The notes under the pieces are model-generated. The model saw nothing but the letters and a program-made list of their open reading frames with translations, searched no databases and was not told the DNA's origin. Positions 24,028-33,078 of a stretch of 64,000 nucleotides of DNA are shown here, piece by piece (positions within the stretch are counted from its first letter, which is position 1; each line of letters starts with the position of its first letter). The translations under genes and the position numbers were made by a program. Source of the DNA: Actinoplanes solisilvae (GTDB lineage: Bacteria; Actinomycetota; Actinomycetes; Mycobacteriales; Micromonosporaceae); the NCBI RefSeq assembly GCF_003999975.1, contig NZ_RJAC01000027.1, positions 1 through 64,000 on the forward strand. Reading direction: 5' to 3'.

Positions 24028-25947
24028 ATGAGCGAATCCCTTCCCGCCACGGCCGGCATTCTGGCGACGATCACCGGCCCGGGTGATCTCAAGCGCCTCA
24101 GCAATGAGCAGCTGACCCTCCTGGCGGCGGAGATTCGCGATTTCCTGGTGGCCAAGGTGTCGCGGACCGGCGGCCACCTCGGCCCCAACCTCGGCGTCGT
24201 CGAGACCACCCTGGCCCTGCACCGCGTCTTCGACTCGCCCCGCGACCGCGTCCTTTTCGACACCGGCCACCAGGCGTACGTTCACAAGATCGTCACCGGT
24301 CGGCAGGACGGATTCGACCTTCTCCGCCAGCGCGGCGGGCTCTCCGGCTACCCGAGCCGCGCCGAGAGCGAGCACGACCTCGTCGAGAACTCGCACGCCT
24401 CGACCGCGCTGTCCTATGCCGACGGCCTGTCCAAGGCGTTCGCGCTGCGCGGGGAAGACCGGCACACCGTGGCCGTGGTCGGCGACGGCGCGCTCACCGG
24501 CGGCATGTGCTGGGAGGCGCTCAACAACATCGCCGCCGCCAAGAACCGCCTGGTCATCGTCGTCAACGACAACGGCCGCTCCTACGCCCCGACCATCGGC
24601 GGCCTGGCCGACCACCTCTCCACGCTGCGGCTCAACCCGGGCTACGAGAAAGTGCTCGACCTGGTGAAAGACGCGCTGGGCTCGACCCCCGTGGTCGGCA
24701 AGCCGGTCTACGAGGTGCTGCACGCGGTCAAGCGCGGCATCAAGGACGCGGTGAGCCCCCAGCCGATGTTCGAGGACCTCGGCATCAAATACATCGGCCC
24801 GGTCGACGGTCACGACGTGCAGGCGATGGAATCGGCGCTGCGCCGGGCCAAGGGCTTCAACGCACCGGTCATCGTCCACTCGGTCACCCGCAAGGGTTAC
24901 GGCTACCGCCCCGCCGAGCAGGACGAGGCCGACTGCCTGCACGGTCCGGGCGCGTTCGACGCCGAGACCGGCAAGCTGCTCGCCGCGCCCAAGCTGAAGT
25001 GGACCAGCGTCTTCGCCGAAGAGCTGGTGAAGATCGCCGACGAGCGCCCCGACGTCGTGGGCATCACCGCGGCCATGGCCGAGCCGACCGGCATCGCGGC
25101 GCTGGCCGCCAAATACCCCGACCGCGCGTACGACGTGGGCATCGCCGAGCAGCACGCGGTGACCAGCGCGGCCGGCCTCGCGATGGGCGGCCTGCACCCG
25201 GTGGTCGCCGTCTACGCGACCTTCCTCAATCGCGCGTTCGACCAGGTTCTGCTCGACGTGGCGATGCACGAGCTGCCGGTCACCTTCGTGCTCGACCGGG
25301 CCGGCATCACCGGTCCCGACGGCCCCAGCCACTACGGCACATGGGACATGAGCGTGTTCGGCGTGGTCCCCGGCCTGCGCATCGCCGCGCCCCGCGACGA
25401 GGCCTCGCTGCGCGAGGAGCTGCGCGAGGCGATCGCGGTCGAGGACGGGCCGACGATCGTCCGCTTCCCGACCGGCGCGGTGCCGGCCGCCCTGCCCGCC
25501 GTGCGCCGGGTCGGTCAGGTCGACGTGCTGCGCGAGGACGACCGCCAGGACGTACTGCTCGTCGCGGTCGGCTCGTTCGCCGGGCTCGGCCTCGAGGTGG
25601 CCGACCGGCTTGCCGAGCAGGGCTTCGGGGTCACCGTGGTCGACCCGCGCTGGGTGCGCCCGGTGCCGATCGAGCTGAGCGGCCTGGCCGCCCGGCACCG
25701 CCTGGTCGTCACGGTCGAGGACGGCATGCGCACCGGTGGCGTGGGTGACGCGGTGGCGAGCTCGCTGCGCGACGCCGGCGTCGAGGTGCCGCTGCGCAAC
25801 TTCGGCGTGCCGGCCGGCTTCCACCCGCACGGCTCGCGCGGCGAGATCCTGGCCGCGCTCGGCCTCACCTCGCAGGACGTGGCACGCGACGTCACCGAGT
25901 GGGTTGCGAAGCTCGACCAGCAGCCGGAGCTTCAGCCCAAGGCGTGA
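24028..25947 (+). CDS. dxs: 1-deoxy-D-xylulose-5-phosphate synthase
   Basis: A 639-residue thiamine-diphosphate enzyme joining pyruvate and glyceraldehyde 3-phosphate, the first step of the MEP isoprenoid pathway. The sequence shows GHLGPNLGVVE (His50), GHQAYVHK (His81), the ThDP motif GDGALTGG (152-159) with downstream ND, GIAEQHAVT with the catalytic Glu, and DGPSHYG. ATG 24028 is taken as start since family members begin near it; TAGACT (24014-24019) lies eight bases upstream and no Shine-Dalgarno is visible, suggesting a leaderless mRNA. Confidence 0.95.
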   Translation: MSESLPATAGILATITGPGDLKRLSNEQLTLLAAEIRDFLVAKVSRTGGHLGPNLGVVETTLALHRVFDSPRDRVLFDTGHQAYVHKIVTGRQDGFDLLRQRGGLSGYPSRAESEHDLVENSHASTALSYADGLSKAFALRGEDRHTVAVVGDGALTGGMCWEALNNIAAAKNRLVIVVNDNGRSYAPTIGGLADHLSTLRLNPGYEKVLDLVKDALGSTPVVGKPVYEVLHAVKRGIKDAVSPQPMFEDLGIKYIGPVDGHDVQAMESALRRAKGFNAPVIVHSVTRKGYGYRPAEQDEADCLHGPGAFDAETGKLLAAPKLKWTSVFAEELVKIADERPDVVGITAAMAEPTGIAALAAKYPDRAYDVGIAEQHAVTSAAGLAMGGLHPVVAVYATFLNRAFDQVLLDVAMHELPVTFVLDRAGITGPDGPSHYGTWDMSVFGVVPGLRIAAPRDEASLREELREAIAVEDGPTIVRFPTGAVPAALPAVRRVGQVDVLREDDRQDVLLVAVGSFAGLGLEVADRLAEQGFGVTVVDPRWVRPVPIELSGLAARHRLVVTVEDGMRTGGVGDAVASSLRDAGVEVPLRNFGVPAGFHPHGSRGEILAALGLTSQDVARDVTEWVAKLDQQPELQPKA

Positions 25948-25969
25948 TCCACGACACCGATAAAACGGC

Positions 25970-26024
25970 GATTGCCCCACGAAGCGGACTGGCGTGGGGC
26001 AATCCGTTATCTGCTCGTTATTTT
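25970..26024 (+). terminator. dxs terminator whose T-run also forms the next -10 box
   Basis: A perfect 12-bp stem, GATTGCCCCACG (25970-25981) with CGTGGGGCAATC (25993-26004) and an 11-base loop, followed by a T-rich run. Within that run TATTTT (26019-26024) stands six bases before the ATG at 26031, so it can serve as the -10 element of the next gene. Confidence 0.8.
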
Positions 26025-26030
26025 TGGAAC

Positions 26031-27338
26031 ATGACGGTGCAGGGCAACACGGTGGTCATCGATCTGGGTCTGGAACGCGGCGAACCTGACTCGTACGACT
26101 CACCGCGACGCTCGACGTTTCCCGGCTGGTTCCCGGCCGCGGTTCTGGCCGTGCTCGTCCTGGCCACGTCGGGCGCCTCGATCGCCCCGGCCAAGCCGGC
26201 CCTGAGCGAGGTCTTCAGCCTGCGGGTCGGGCCGGCCGACGCGTACGCGATCACCGACGACGGCCGCCTGCTGGCCCAGACCTTCGGCCTGCTCAGCGCC
26301 TATGACCTGAGCGACGGCGAGACGCAGTGGGAGGCCGGGCAGACCGCCCCCGCGTTCCGGCTGCGCCTCGGCTCGGGCCTGGTGCTGATGCGGCCGTGGA
26401 CCGTCGGCTCGCGCGATCCGGGCACGACGGCGATCGCGCTGACCGACGGCGGGCCGCGGTGGAGCCGCCCCGGCAACGTGGTCACGCTGCCCGGCTCGCC
26501 CACTCTGATCTCGGCCCAGCCGATCCGCAACGGGACGGGCGTGTCGCGACGCGTCCAGGGGCCGGTCGAGGCCATCGACCCGGCGACCGGCAGCACGAAC
26601 TGGACCGTCGACGTGCCGTCGAGCGCCGTGCTCCTGGGGCTGCACGGGCCGGGGGACTCGGGCACCCGCATGCTGCTCGTGCACGACGACCGCACCATGG
26701 CCGTGCACGACCTGGTCACCGGCGCCCGGCTGGCCACCGCCCGCATCCCGGCGGCCGACTACGACCCGGCGAACCCGACGGTGGTCAACGGCATCATCCT
26801 GCTGCGGCACCCGGGCCGGCCGGACATGGAGTTCTCCGCCTACGACCCGGTCACGTTGCGCAATCTGTGGAGCCAGCCCGCCCGGGGGTCGTTCGAGGTC
26901 GACCCTTGTGGGGTTCTGGCCTGTCTGACCGGGCCGGACGGGATGCGCGCGATCGACCCGGCCACCGGCGACGTGCGCTGGACCAACCCCGACTGGCGGG
27001 GGCTTCAGCAGTTCGGGAACATGTTCGTCGCCTACGGCTCGACCGAGAACACGCGACCGCTGGCCGTGATCGACCCGGACACCGGGGCCAGCGAGGTCGA
27101 CCTGACCGGATGGCGCCCGGTCAGCGGAACGGTCGGCGAGGACCACCTGCTGGTCACACGCTCGGTCGACTCCGGAGGTCGTACGATGGTCGCCTTCGCC
27201 CAGCCGGGCGAGAGGCAACCGCGGCTGCTCGGGCCGCTCCCGGACGGCACCGGTGACTGTCAGGCCGCCCCCGAGCGGCTGGTGTGCCGCTCGATGTACG
27301 GCCAGCTCGTGGTCTGGGCGTACGGCAAGAAGGGGTAA
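26031..27338 (+). CDS. membrane-anchored PQQ-like beta-propeller protein, first of three paralogues
   Basis: A 435-residue protein: short cytoplasmic N-terminus with VVIDLG (residues 8-13), one membrane helix (about 34-52), then an extracytoplasmic propeller built of outer repeats such as AIDPATGSTNW and AIDPATGDVRW. Two Cys pairs (CGVLAC, and DCQAAPERLVC near the C-terminus) could form disulfides. No enzymatic motif or PQQ ligand set is recognisable, so a binding or sensing role is more likely. It heads a run of five co-directional genes with gaps of 3, 33, 68 and -4 bases, ending in a two-component system. Confidence 0.8.
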   Translation: MTVQGNTVVIDLGLERGEPDSYDSPRRSTFPGWFPAAVLAVLVLATSGASIAPAKPALSEVFSLRVGPADAYAITDDGRLLAQTFGLLSAYDLSDGETQWEAGQTAPAFRLRLGSGLVLMRPWTVGSRDPGTTAIALTDGGPRWSRPGNVVTLPGSPTLISAQPIRNGTGVSRRVQGPVEAIDPATGSTNWTVDVPSSAVLLGLHGPGDSGTRMLLVHDDRTMAVHDLVTGARLATARIPAADYDPANPTVVNGIILLRHPGRPDMEFSAYDPVTLRNLWSQPARGSFEVDPCGVLACLTGPDGMRAIDPATGDVRWTNPDWRGLQQFGNMFVAYGSTENTRPLAVIDPDTGASEVDLTGWRPVSGTVGEDHLLVTRSVDSGGRTMVAFAQPGERQPRLLGPLPDGTGDCQAAPERLVCRSMYGQLVVWAYGKKG

Positions 27339-27341
27339 CCG

Positions 27342-28700
27342 TTGGCGCTGATCGAGCTGGATCTCACCGGCCGGCCCGACCACCTGCCCCGGTCCCGGCC
27401 GCCCGCGCGGCGTTATCGCCTGCCCGGCCTGCTGCTGGTCGCCGTGCTCGCCCTCGCGGCCGGAGGCGCCGCCCCGATCCTGCCTGTGCTCTGGCGCTAC
27501 GTCGGCGCCGTGCCCGCCCCGATGGGCCCGGAAGCGCCGTTCCAGCTCACCGGCGGCCGCATCTTCACGACCGAGCGGGACGGCAAAGATCGCATCACGA
27601 CCGCGTGGAGCCTGGCCGGGCCGCCCCGGGAGGTGTGGAGCACGCGGTTCCCCGTGCGCGAGACCGAGCCCGACGAGATCAGCTTCGGCGGCCTGAACGC
27701 GGTGCCGGCCGGCGGCGTCGTGCTGCTCTCGGACGGCCCGGCCACGACCGTCGTCGACGCCACGACGGGCGAACGGGCCTGGTCGTCGCCGGTGGGTGTG
27801 ACACCGCTGGCCGGCGGGCGCACGGGGATCGTGCAGGACAACGAGTTCCGCGACGGCACGCTCTACGACCAGTCCTCGGGCGAGCCCGGCCTGCTGTTCT
27901 TCGGGGCCACCGGCGAGCCCCACACCGAGCCGCCGCTGCGCACCGACGTACGCGGTGTCGACCTCGCCACCGGCCGCACGCTCTGGACCCTCGGCGCGCC
28001 CGGCTCGGTGAACGTGCTCGTCGCCCCGGGGGACGCCCCGGCTGTGCTGCTGCTCTCGTCCGACCGGCTGCAACGCATCGACGGGACGAGCGGCCGGGTC
28101 GTCGCCTCGATCGCCCTGCCCGCGCTGGACAGCGGCGGGCCCACCGGCGGCGAGCTGGTCGACGGGCTGATGATGGTCTACTACGGCCACGACGGCGTGG
28201 TCGCCCGCGAGGCGGCCTACTCGGCGGACACCCTCGGGCAACTGTGGTCGCGGGCGGTGCCCGAGGTGCTTCTCGACCGGGCGAGCTGCGCGGGACTGCA
28301 CTGCTCGGGCAGCCTGCGGGCTCTCGACGTGCTCGACCCCCGCACGGGCGAACCGCGGTGGCGGGCGCCCACCGGCGTCGACCTGATGAAGCGCGGCGGC
28401 TACGTGATCGAGATCGGCAACGAGTCGGGGCTGCCCGAGCGCCTGGTCGATCCGGGCACCGGCGCCGCGCGCGTCGACCTGGCCGGCTGGCGGGCCGAGG
28501 TGATGGGCGACGACAGCCAGCCGATCCTGCTGCGGCGCAGTCTCGGCGCGGAAAGTGCTTTCGGCGTGGTCGTGCCGCGGCGCGACGCCGTCCAGCCGCT
28601 CGGGGTGACCGGCTGGCCCGTCGGCGACTGCACCTCCGACCGCTCCCACGTCGCCTGCCGCGCCGGCGGCGAGTTGCGAATCTGGGCCTACCGGGCCTGA
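27342..28700 (+). CDS. membrane-anchored PQQ-like beta-propeller protein, second paralogue
   Basis: A 452-residue protein with the same plan as its upstream neighbour: LIELDL at residues 3-8, a membrane helix at about 27-47, and a propeller domain with repeats like VLDPRTGEPRW and GVDLATGRTLW. The Cys pairs recur (CAGLHC, and DCTSDRSHVAC near the end), and it closes with the same LRIWAY strand. TTG 27342 is taken as start because AAGAAGGGG lies upstream, three bases after the previous stop. Function unknown. Confidence 0.78.
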   Translation: MALIELDLTGRPDHLPRSRPPARRYRLPGLLLVAVLALAAGGAAPILPVLWRYVGAVPAPMGPEAPFQLTGGRIFTTERDGKDRITTAWSLAGPPREVWSTRFPVRETEPDEISFGGLNAVPAGGVVLLSDGPATTVVDATTGERAWSSPVGVTPLAGGRTGIVQDNEFRDGTLYDQSSGEPGLLFFGATGEPHTEPPLRTDVRGVDLATGRTLWTLGAPGSVNVLVAPGDAPAVLLLSSDRLQRIDGTSGRVVASIALPALDSGGPTGGELVDGLMMVYYGHDGVVAREAAYSADTLGQLWSRAVPEVLLDRASCAGLHCSGSLRALDVLDPRTGEPRWRAPTGVDLMKRGGYVIEIGNESGLPERLVDPGTGAARVDLAGWRAEVMGDDSQPILLRRSLGAESAFGVVVPRRDAVQPLGVTGWPVGDCTSDRSHVACRAGGELRIWAYRA

Positions 28701-28733
28701 AACAACCGGGCGCACAATGGGTGGGGGTGCGCC

Positions 28734-30011
28734 GTGGGAGTCATCGACCTGGGCGAGGTGCGCCGCGAGGCGCCGGCCACCGTCGTGCCCGAGCGCCTGT
28801 TGCCGCACCGGGCCCTGCTCGCCCTGCTGTCGATCGCGCTCGTCGTCCAGGTGGCGGCGGCCGCCGCCCCGGTGCCCGCACCGCGACCGGTCATCGTGCC
28901 GGCCCGGCTCGGCGACACGATGTTCCTCGCCCACAACCGCATGATGATGGTCTCCGGTTCGGCCACGGTGGTCGCCCAGGTCAGCCGAAGAACCATCAGC
29001 ACGTACGCCCTCCCGAGCGCGAAACTGCTCACCCGCACCACGGTCACCGTCTCGGGCGCGATCAACCAGGTCCTGCTGGCCGGCGAGACGATCCTGACCT
29101 CCTACCAGGTCGACGCCAGCGGCACGTGGGCCACCGTGGCCGTCACCAAAGGCACCGACCAGACCCGCTGGCGGCAGACGGCCAGGCTGATCGCGATCTC
29201 GCCGGAGGACGAACTGGTGCTGCTGGGCACCGACGACGCGGTGCGCGGTGTCGACCTGCTGTCCGGGGCGACCCGCTGGTCGCTGAGGCGCCCCACCGAC
29301 GGCTACATCGCCGAGGCCGGGTGGGTCGGCGACTACCCGCGCTGGCTGGTGCTGCTCAACGAATCGGGGCGGCTGGAGACCCGCGACCCGCGCACCGGCG
29401 CGCTGATCGCCACCCGCGTCGTACCGTCCCGGCCCGGACGCGCGAACGGGCTGATCTGGCCGGTCGACGACCTCGTCATGGCCGACGACGGCGGGCCCGG
29501 CGTCGGGGCGTACCGGTTGCCGGGTCTGACGGCCCTCTGGCACACCGACGCCGACCTGTCGACGACCTGGACGCAGGTGGGCTGCGGCCGGTTGATCTGC
29601 GCCTTCCTGCATCAGCGGGGGATGACCGCCCTCGACCCCGCCACCGGTCGTGAGCTGTGGCATTCCGACCGGTGGGCGTACGCGGAAGGGATCGGGGATT
29701 ATCTTCTGGCGACCCGGGCCGAACGTGGGCTGGACGAGCCCGGCCTCTGGGTCATCGACCCGGCCACCGGCCGGCCGAAGGGTGATTTCGGGCGCTGGGA
29801 ATTCCTCGCCCCGACCGGCGACGGGCGCTTCTACGCCAAGCTGGACGTGCGCGGCGAATATCGCGTGCACTACGGCGTGCTCGATCCGGCCACGCTCTCG
29901 GTGCGCCTGCTCGGCACGGTCGAGGACGTCTCGGACAGTTGTCAGGCGACGGCCGGACTGTTCATCTGCCGGCTGATCGACGCCTCCGTCGCGATGTGGC
30001 CCCTTGGATAA
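28734..30011 (+). CDS. membrane-anchored PQQ-like beta-propeller protein, third paralogue
   Basis: A 425-residue protein beginning GVIDLGEV (the shared N-terminal motif), with a membrane helix at about 26-46 and a propeller domain carrying ALDPATGRELW and VIDPATGRPKG repeats. The Cys pairs are CGRLIC and SCQATAGLFIC, in the same places as in the two upstream paralogues. GTG 28734 gives the conserved start. The three proteins are diverged well below the level of recent duplication, so each copy has probably been kept for a distinct role. Confidence 0.78.
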   Translation: MGVIDLGEVRREAPATVVPERLLPHRALLALLSIALVVQVAAAAAPVPAPRPVIVPARLGDTMFLAHNRMMMVSGSATVVAQVSRRTISTYALPSAKLLTRTTVTVSGAINQVLLAGETILTSYQVDASGTWATVAVTKGTDQTRWRQTARLIAISPEDELVLLGTDDAVRGVDLLSGATRWSLRRPTDGYIAEAGWVGDYPRWLVLLNESGRLETRDPRTGALIATRVVPSRPGRANGLIWPVDDLVMADDGGPGVGAYRLPGLTALWHTDADLSTTWTQVGCGRLICAFLHQRGMTALDPATGRELWHSDRWAYAEGIGDYLLATRAERGLDEPGLWVIDPATGRPKGDFGRWEFLAPTGDGRFYAKLDVRGEYRVHYGVLDPATLSVRLLGTVEDVSDSCQATAGLFICRLIDASVAMWPLG

Positions 30012-30079
30012 CCTTTGTCTTACGGTCTCTTCACACTCGGTCGGCGAGGCTGGTCCCGGCGGTTCGATGGAGGTCAGCG

Positions 30080-30754
30080 GTGCGTGTGCTGGTGGTGGAA
30101 GACGAGCGGAACCTCTGTGACGCGATCGCGCGAGGGCTGCGGCGCAAGGGCATGGCGGTCGACGTCGCCTACGACGGCCTCCAAGGCCACGAGATGGCCT
30201 ACGTGACGCGATATGACGTCGTCGTTCTCGACCGCGACCTGCCCGGCATGCACGGCGACGAGATCTGCGCAGCCCTGGTCGAGTCGGGCGCGCTCACCCG
30301 CGTGCTCATGCTGACGGCCAGCGGCACGGTCGCCGACCGCGTCGAGGGCCTCCAGCTCGGCGCCGACGACTACCTGGCCAAACCCTTCGCCTTCGAGGAA
30401 CTGGTGGCCCGGGTGCAGGCGCTCGGCCGGCGAGCGACCCCGGCCGCCCCGCCCGTGCTCACCGTGGGCAACCTGGTGCTCGACCAGACCCGTCGCGTGG
30501 TCACCCGCGGCGGCACCCCGATCGAGCTCACCAACAAAGAGTTCGGCGTCCTCGAAGAGCTGCTCAAGGCCCGCGGCGGCGTGGTCTCGAGCGAAGAGCT
30601 GCTGGAACGGGTCTGGGACGCCAACACCGACCCGTTCACCACGACCGTTCGGGTGACGATGATGACGCTGCGCAAAAAGGTGGGCGACCCGCCGTTGATC
30701 GAGACCGTGGTCGGCGCGGGCTATCGGGTGCCCGAACCGGTCGGCCTCTCATGA
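30080..30754 (+). CDS. OmpR-family two-component response regulator
   Basis: A 224-residue regulator. The receiver domain has the acidic pair in VVEDE (Glu7, Asp8), phosphoacceptor Asp51 in VVLDRDLPGMHG, Thr in LMLTAS and Lys in AKPF. A winged-helix DNA-binding domain follows (about 128-218; LTNKEFGVLEELL and VRVTMMTLRKKVG). GTG 30080 has GGAGG upstream. Its stop overlaps the kinase start (ATGA), so the two are one unit; 68 bases separate it from the propeller genes. Confidence 0.93.
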   Translation: MRVLVVEDERNLCDAIARGLRRKGMAVDVAYDGLQGHEMAYVTRYDVVVLDRDLPGMHGDEICAALVESGALTRVLMLTASGTVADRVEGLQLGADDYLAKPFAFEELVARVQALGRRATPAAPPVLTVGNLVLDQTRRVVTRGGTPIELTNKEFGVLEELLKARGGVVSSEELLERVWDANTDPFTTTVRVTMMTLRKKVGDPPLIETVVGAGYRVPEPVGLS

Positions 30755-31989
30755 CGGTCTACCTCGGCCGTGCTCGCCGCGGCTCGGGCTTCACCCTGCG
30801 GCCCACGCTGCGGTTGCGGCTCACCCTGCTCAACGGCATCCTGCTGGTCGGCGCCGGCGCGATCCTCGTGCTGCTGGCCTGGCTGCTGGTGGCCGACGTG
30901 ATGCACCCCGGCGTCGGGCTCGCCCCCGGGTCGACCGTCACGCTGGCCGACGGGACGACCGCCGACGCCGTGTCGTGGCAGAAGACCCTGGTCGACTCGG
31001 CGTCGCGCGAGGTGCTGGTCAAGGGCCTGGTGGCGCTGTTCGCGATCGGCATCATCGGCATCGCCGGGGCCTACGCGGTGGCCGGCCGCGCCCTGCGCCC
31101 GCTGCACAACGTCACCCAGACCGCGCGGCGGCTCGGCGAGGAGACGCTCGACCAGCGCATCCGCTACTCCGGGGCGGACGACGAGGTGGCCGAGCTGGCC
31201 CGCACGTTCGACGCGATGCTCGACCGGCTGGCCGGGGCGTTCGAGTCGCAGAAACGGTTCGTGGCCAACGCCTCCCACGAACTGCGCACCCCGCTGGCCG
31301 TGATGCGCACCGAGATCGACGTGACGCTGACCGACGACGAGGCCGACGTGGCCGAATACCGGCGCATGGCCAAGGTGGTGCGCAACGCGTCCGAACGGGC
31401 CAACGGTCTGGTCGACGCGCTGCTGGTGCTGGCCCGCTCGGAGGCGCAGTCGGGGCGGCGGCTGGTGCGCAAGGTGCCGGCCGACCTGTCGATGAGCGTG
31501 ACCAGCGCGCTGTCGGCGGTGAAGGCCGAGGCCGAGAGACTCAAGCTCGACGTCACGACCGACCTGCAACCCGCGAACGTGGTGGGCGACCCGTCCCTGC
31601 TCGACCGGCTGGCCGGCAACCTCATCGAGAACGCGATCCGCTACAACCACCTGCTCGGCCGGCTGTGGGTCAGCACGTCGACGGTGAACGGGCAGGCGCG
31701 GCTGGTGGTCGGGAACACGGGCTACGAGGTGGAGCCGGCCGACGTGCCCGGGCTGTTCGAGCCGTTCCGGCGGGGCGGCTGGGAGCGTACGGGGTCACGC
31801 GGCTCGGGGCTGGGACTGTCGATCGTGCGTGCGGTCTGCGACGCCCACGGCGGCACGGTGTCGGCGGTCGCCCAGGAAGGCGGCGGCCTCGAGGTGACGG
31901 TTTCGCTGCCCACAGCCGACACGACCCCGGTGGTGGCGGCGTCGGCCTCGGTGCCCCGCGCCAAGGGGCTCGGGGTCGCTTCCTCGTAA
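30751..31989 (+). CDS. two-component sensor histidine kinase
   Basis: A 412-residue kinase. Two membrane helices (about 27-50 and 92-112) enclose a short 40-residue extracytoplasmic loop; then a HAMP domain (ALRPLHNVTQTARRLG), dimerisation domain with phosphoacceptor His176 in NASHELRTPLAV, and a HATPase with N-box NLIENAIRYN and G-box GSGLGLSIV. The external loop is too small for an elaborate sensor domain, so sensing may depend on another protein; the membrane-anchored propellers encoded upstream are candidates (inference). Confidence 0.93.
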   Translation: MTVYLGRARRGSGFTLRPTLRLRLTLLNGILLVGAGAILVLLAWLLVADVMHPGVGLAPGSTVTLADGTTADAVSWQKTLVDSASREVLVKGLVALFAIGIIGIAGAYAVAGRALRPLHNVTQTARRLGEETLDQRIRYSGADDEVAELARTFDAMLDRLAGAFESQKRFVANASHELRTPLAVMRTEIDVTLTDDEADVAEYRRMAKVVRNASERANGLVDALLVLARSEAQSGRRLVRKVPADLSMSVTSALSAVKAEAERLKLDVTTDLQPANVVGDPSLLDRLAGNLIENAIRYNHLLGRLWVSTSTVNGQARLVVGNTGYEVEPADVPGLFEPFRRGGWERTGSRGSGLGLSIVRAVCDAHGGTVSAVAQEGGGLEVTVSLPTADTTPVVAASASVPRAKGLGVASS

Positions 31990-31996
31990 GCCTCGG

Positions 31997-32938
31997 TCAG
32001 GCGGAGGACTCGCGGCGGATCGAGCGCCAGCGGGACGGGCTGATGCCCAGCTCCGCGGCGATCTCCGCTTCGGACAATCCGGGCCGTGCGGCCTTGATCT
32101 GCTCGGCCAGCGCGAACGTCTCGGCCGGGGTGCGGCGAGCCCTCGAAGGTGTCTCGCCCGTTTGCTCGGTGCGGGAGGTGACCCGGCCGGGCGTGGACCG
32201 CTGGGCGGGAACGACGCGGCCGCTGGCGGCGGTGGCCCGGGGAGCCGCCGACCGGGGCGCTGCCGGCCGGGGCGCTGTGGATCGGGGCGCTGTGGATCGG
32301 GCTGTCGTCGGCTGCGCGTTGGTGGTCTCCGTGCGGGGGAGCGCCGCCGCGACCTCGGCCAGAGCGGCGGCCGTGGCCGGGCTGAGCCCCACCGCGCCAC
32401 GCGGGACCGGAATCGGGGCGGGGCCGTTGACCCGGGCGTGCGCGGCGCTGAGCGGGCTCGGCATCAGGCTCGGAGCCCCCACTGGCGGCTCGACGGCAGG
32501 CACGGGCACGAGGGCGGGCTCGGGTTCGGGGTCTGCGGCGCGTTCCAGGGTGGAGATGCGGCCGCCCAGTTCGACCAGGCAGATGCTGGCCACGACGATC
32601 AGGCCGTCGACCGAGAGCGGCAGCAGATAGGGCGAGGCGCCGGTCTCCCCGTAGCGGGCCGCCACCCCCACCATGTGCCAATAGGACACCCAGGCGGCGA
32701 TTCCCGCGATGATGGCCGTCGACGCCAGCCGCAGGACGGCCAGGTAGCGGCGGTGCACCGGCACCCGCGAGATCAGCTCGACGGTGAGCAGCAGCGCCAG
32801 CGGCGGCCACGCGGCGATGGCCTGGCTGATCGGGTTGTCCAGGGCGTGCAGGACGTTGGCGACGACCGACGCGGCCACGCCGAGCAGCAGCGTCGCTCGG
32901 ACGGCCCAGCGAACGCGGCGCAGTTGCTGCAGAACCAC
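31997..32938 (-). CDS. DUF2637 (SpdB-like) membrane protein with C-terminal HTH
   Basis: A 313-residue protein. Residues 1-130 carry four membrane helices typical of DUF2637, a family best known from plasmid-spread proteins of actinomycete conjugative elements. The middle is low-complexity with STAPR/AAPR repeats from a 15-bp DNA repeat (around 32240-32310). The last 50 residues (LSEAEIAAELGISPSRWRSIR) look like a helix-turn-helix. GTG 32938 follows GAGGAGGG. No transfer gene, integrase or att site is nearby, so it is probably a resident chromosomal gene. Function unknown. Confidence 0.78.
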   Translation of the reverse strand: MVLQQLRRVRWAVRATLLLGVAASVVANVLHALDNPISQAIAAWPPLALLLTVELISRVPVHRRYLAVLRLASTAIIAGIAAWVSYWHMVGVAARYGETGASPYLLPLSVDGLIVVASICLVELGGRISTLERAADPEPEPALVPVPAVEPPVGAPSLMPSPLSAAHARVNGPAPIPVPRGAVGLSPATAAALAEVAAALPRTETTNAQPTTARSTAPRSTAPRPAAPRSAAPRATAASGRVVPAQRSTPGRVTSRTEQTGETPSRARRTPAETFALAEQIKAARPGLSEAEIAAELGISPSRWRSIRRESSA

Positions 32939-32995
32939 CGGACCCTCCTCGGCCTGTATCGGGACCGACCCATCCTGACCGCTGCCGGTTACACG

Positions 32996-33040
32996 AACGC
33001 CTCCGGAAGGGAACCGTGACCGGTCCGTTCCGGAGGCGTT
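32996..33040 (-). terminator. terminator after the Pro-rich membrane protein gene
   Basis: A perfect 13-bp stem, AACGCCTCCGGAA (32996-33008) with TTCCGGAGGCGTT (33028-33040), encloses a 19-base loop that can itself pair partly. It lies 39 bases past the stop at 33079 and before the next gene on the strand. Confidence 0.75.
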
Positions 33041-33078
33041 GCGACTATGTGATCAAGTGCAGCGGTGTGTCGCCTTGA

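Noticed and set aside
26100..29870. A 1256-codon open frame on the minus strand
   Set aside because: It lies antisense to three propeller genes with domain-like sequence, shows only Arg/His/Gly/Ala-rich composition and no motif; long antisense frames are expected where third positions are nearly all G or C.
31997..32938. Integrated conjugative element suggested by DUF2637
   Set aside because: No integrase, excisionase, FtsK-like translocase, att repeat or tRNA gene lies nearby, and flanking genes are ordinary chromosomal ones.
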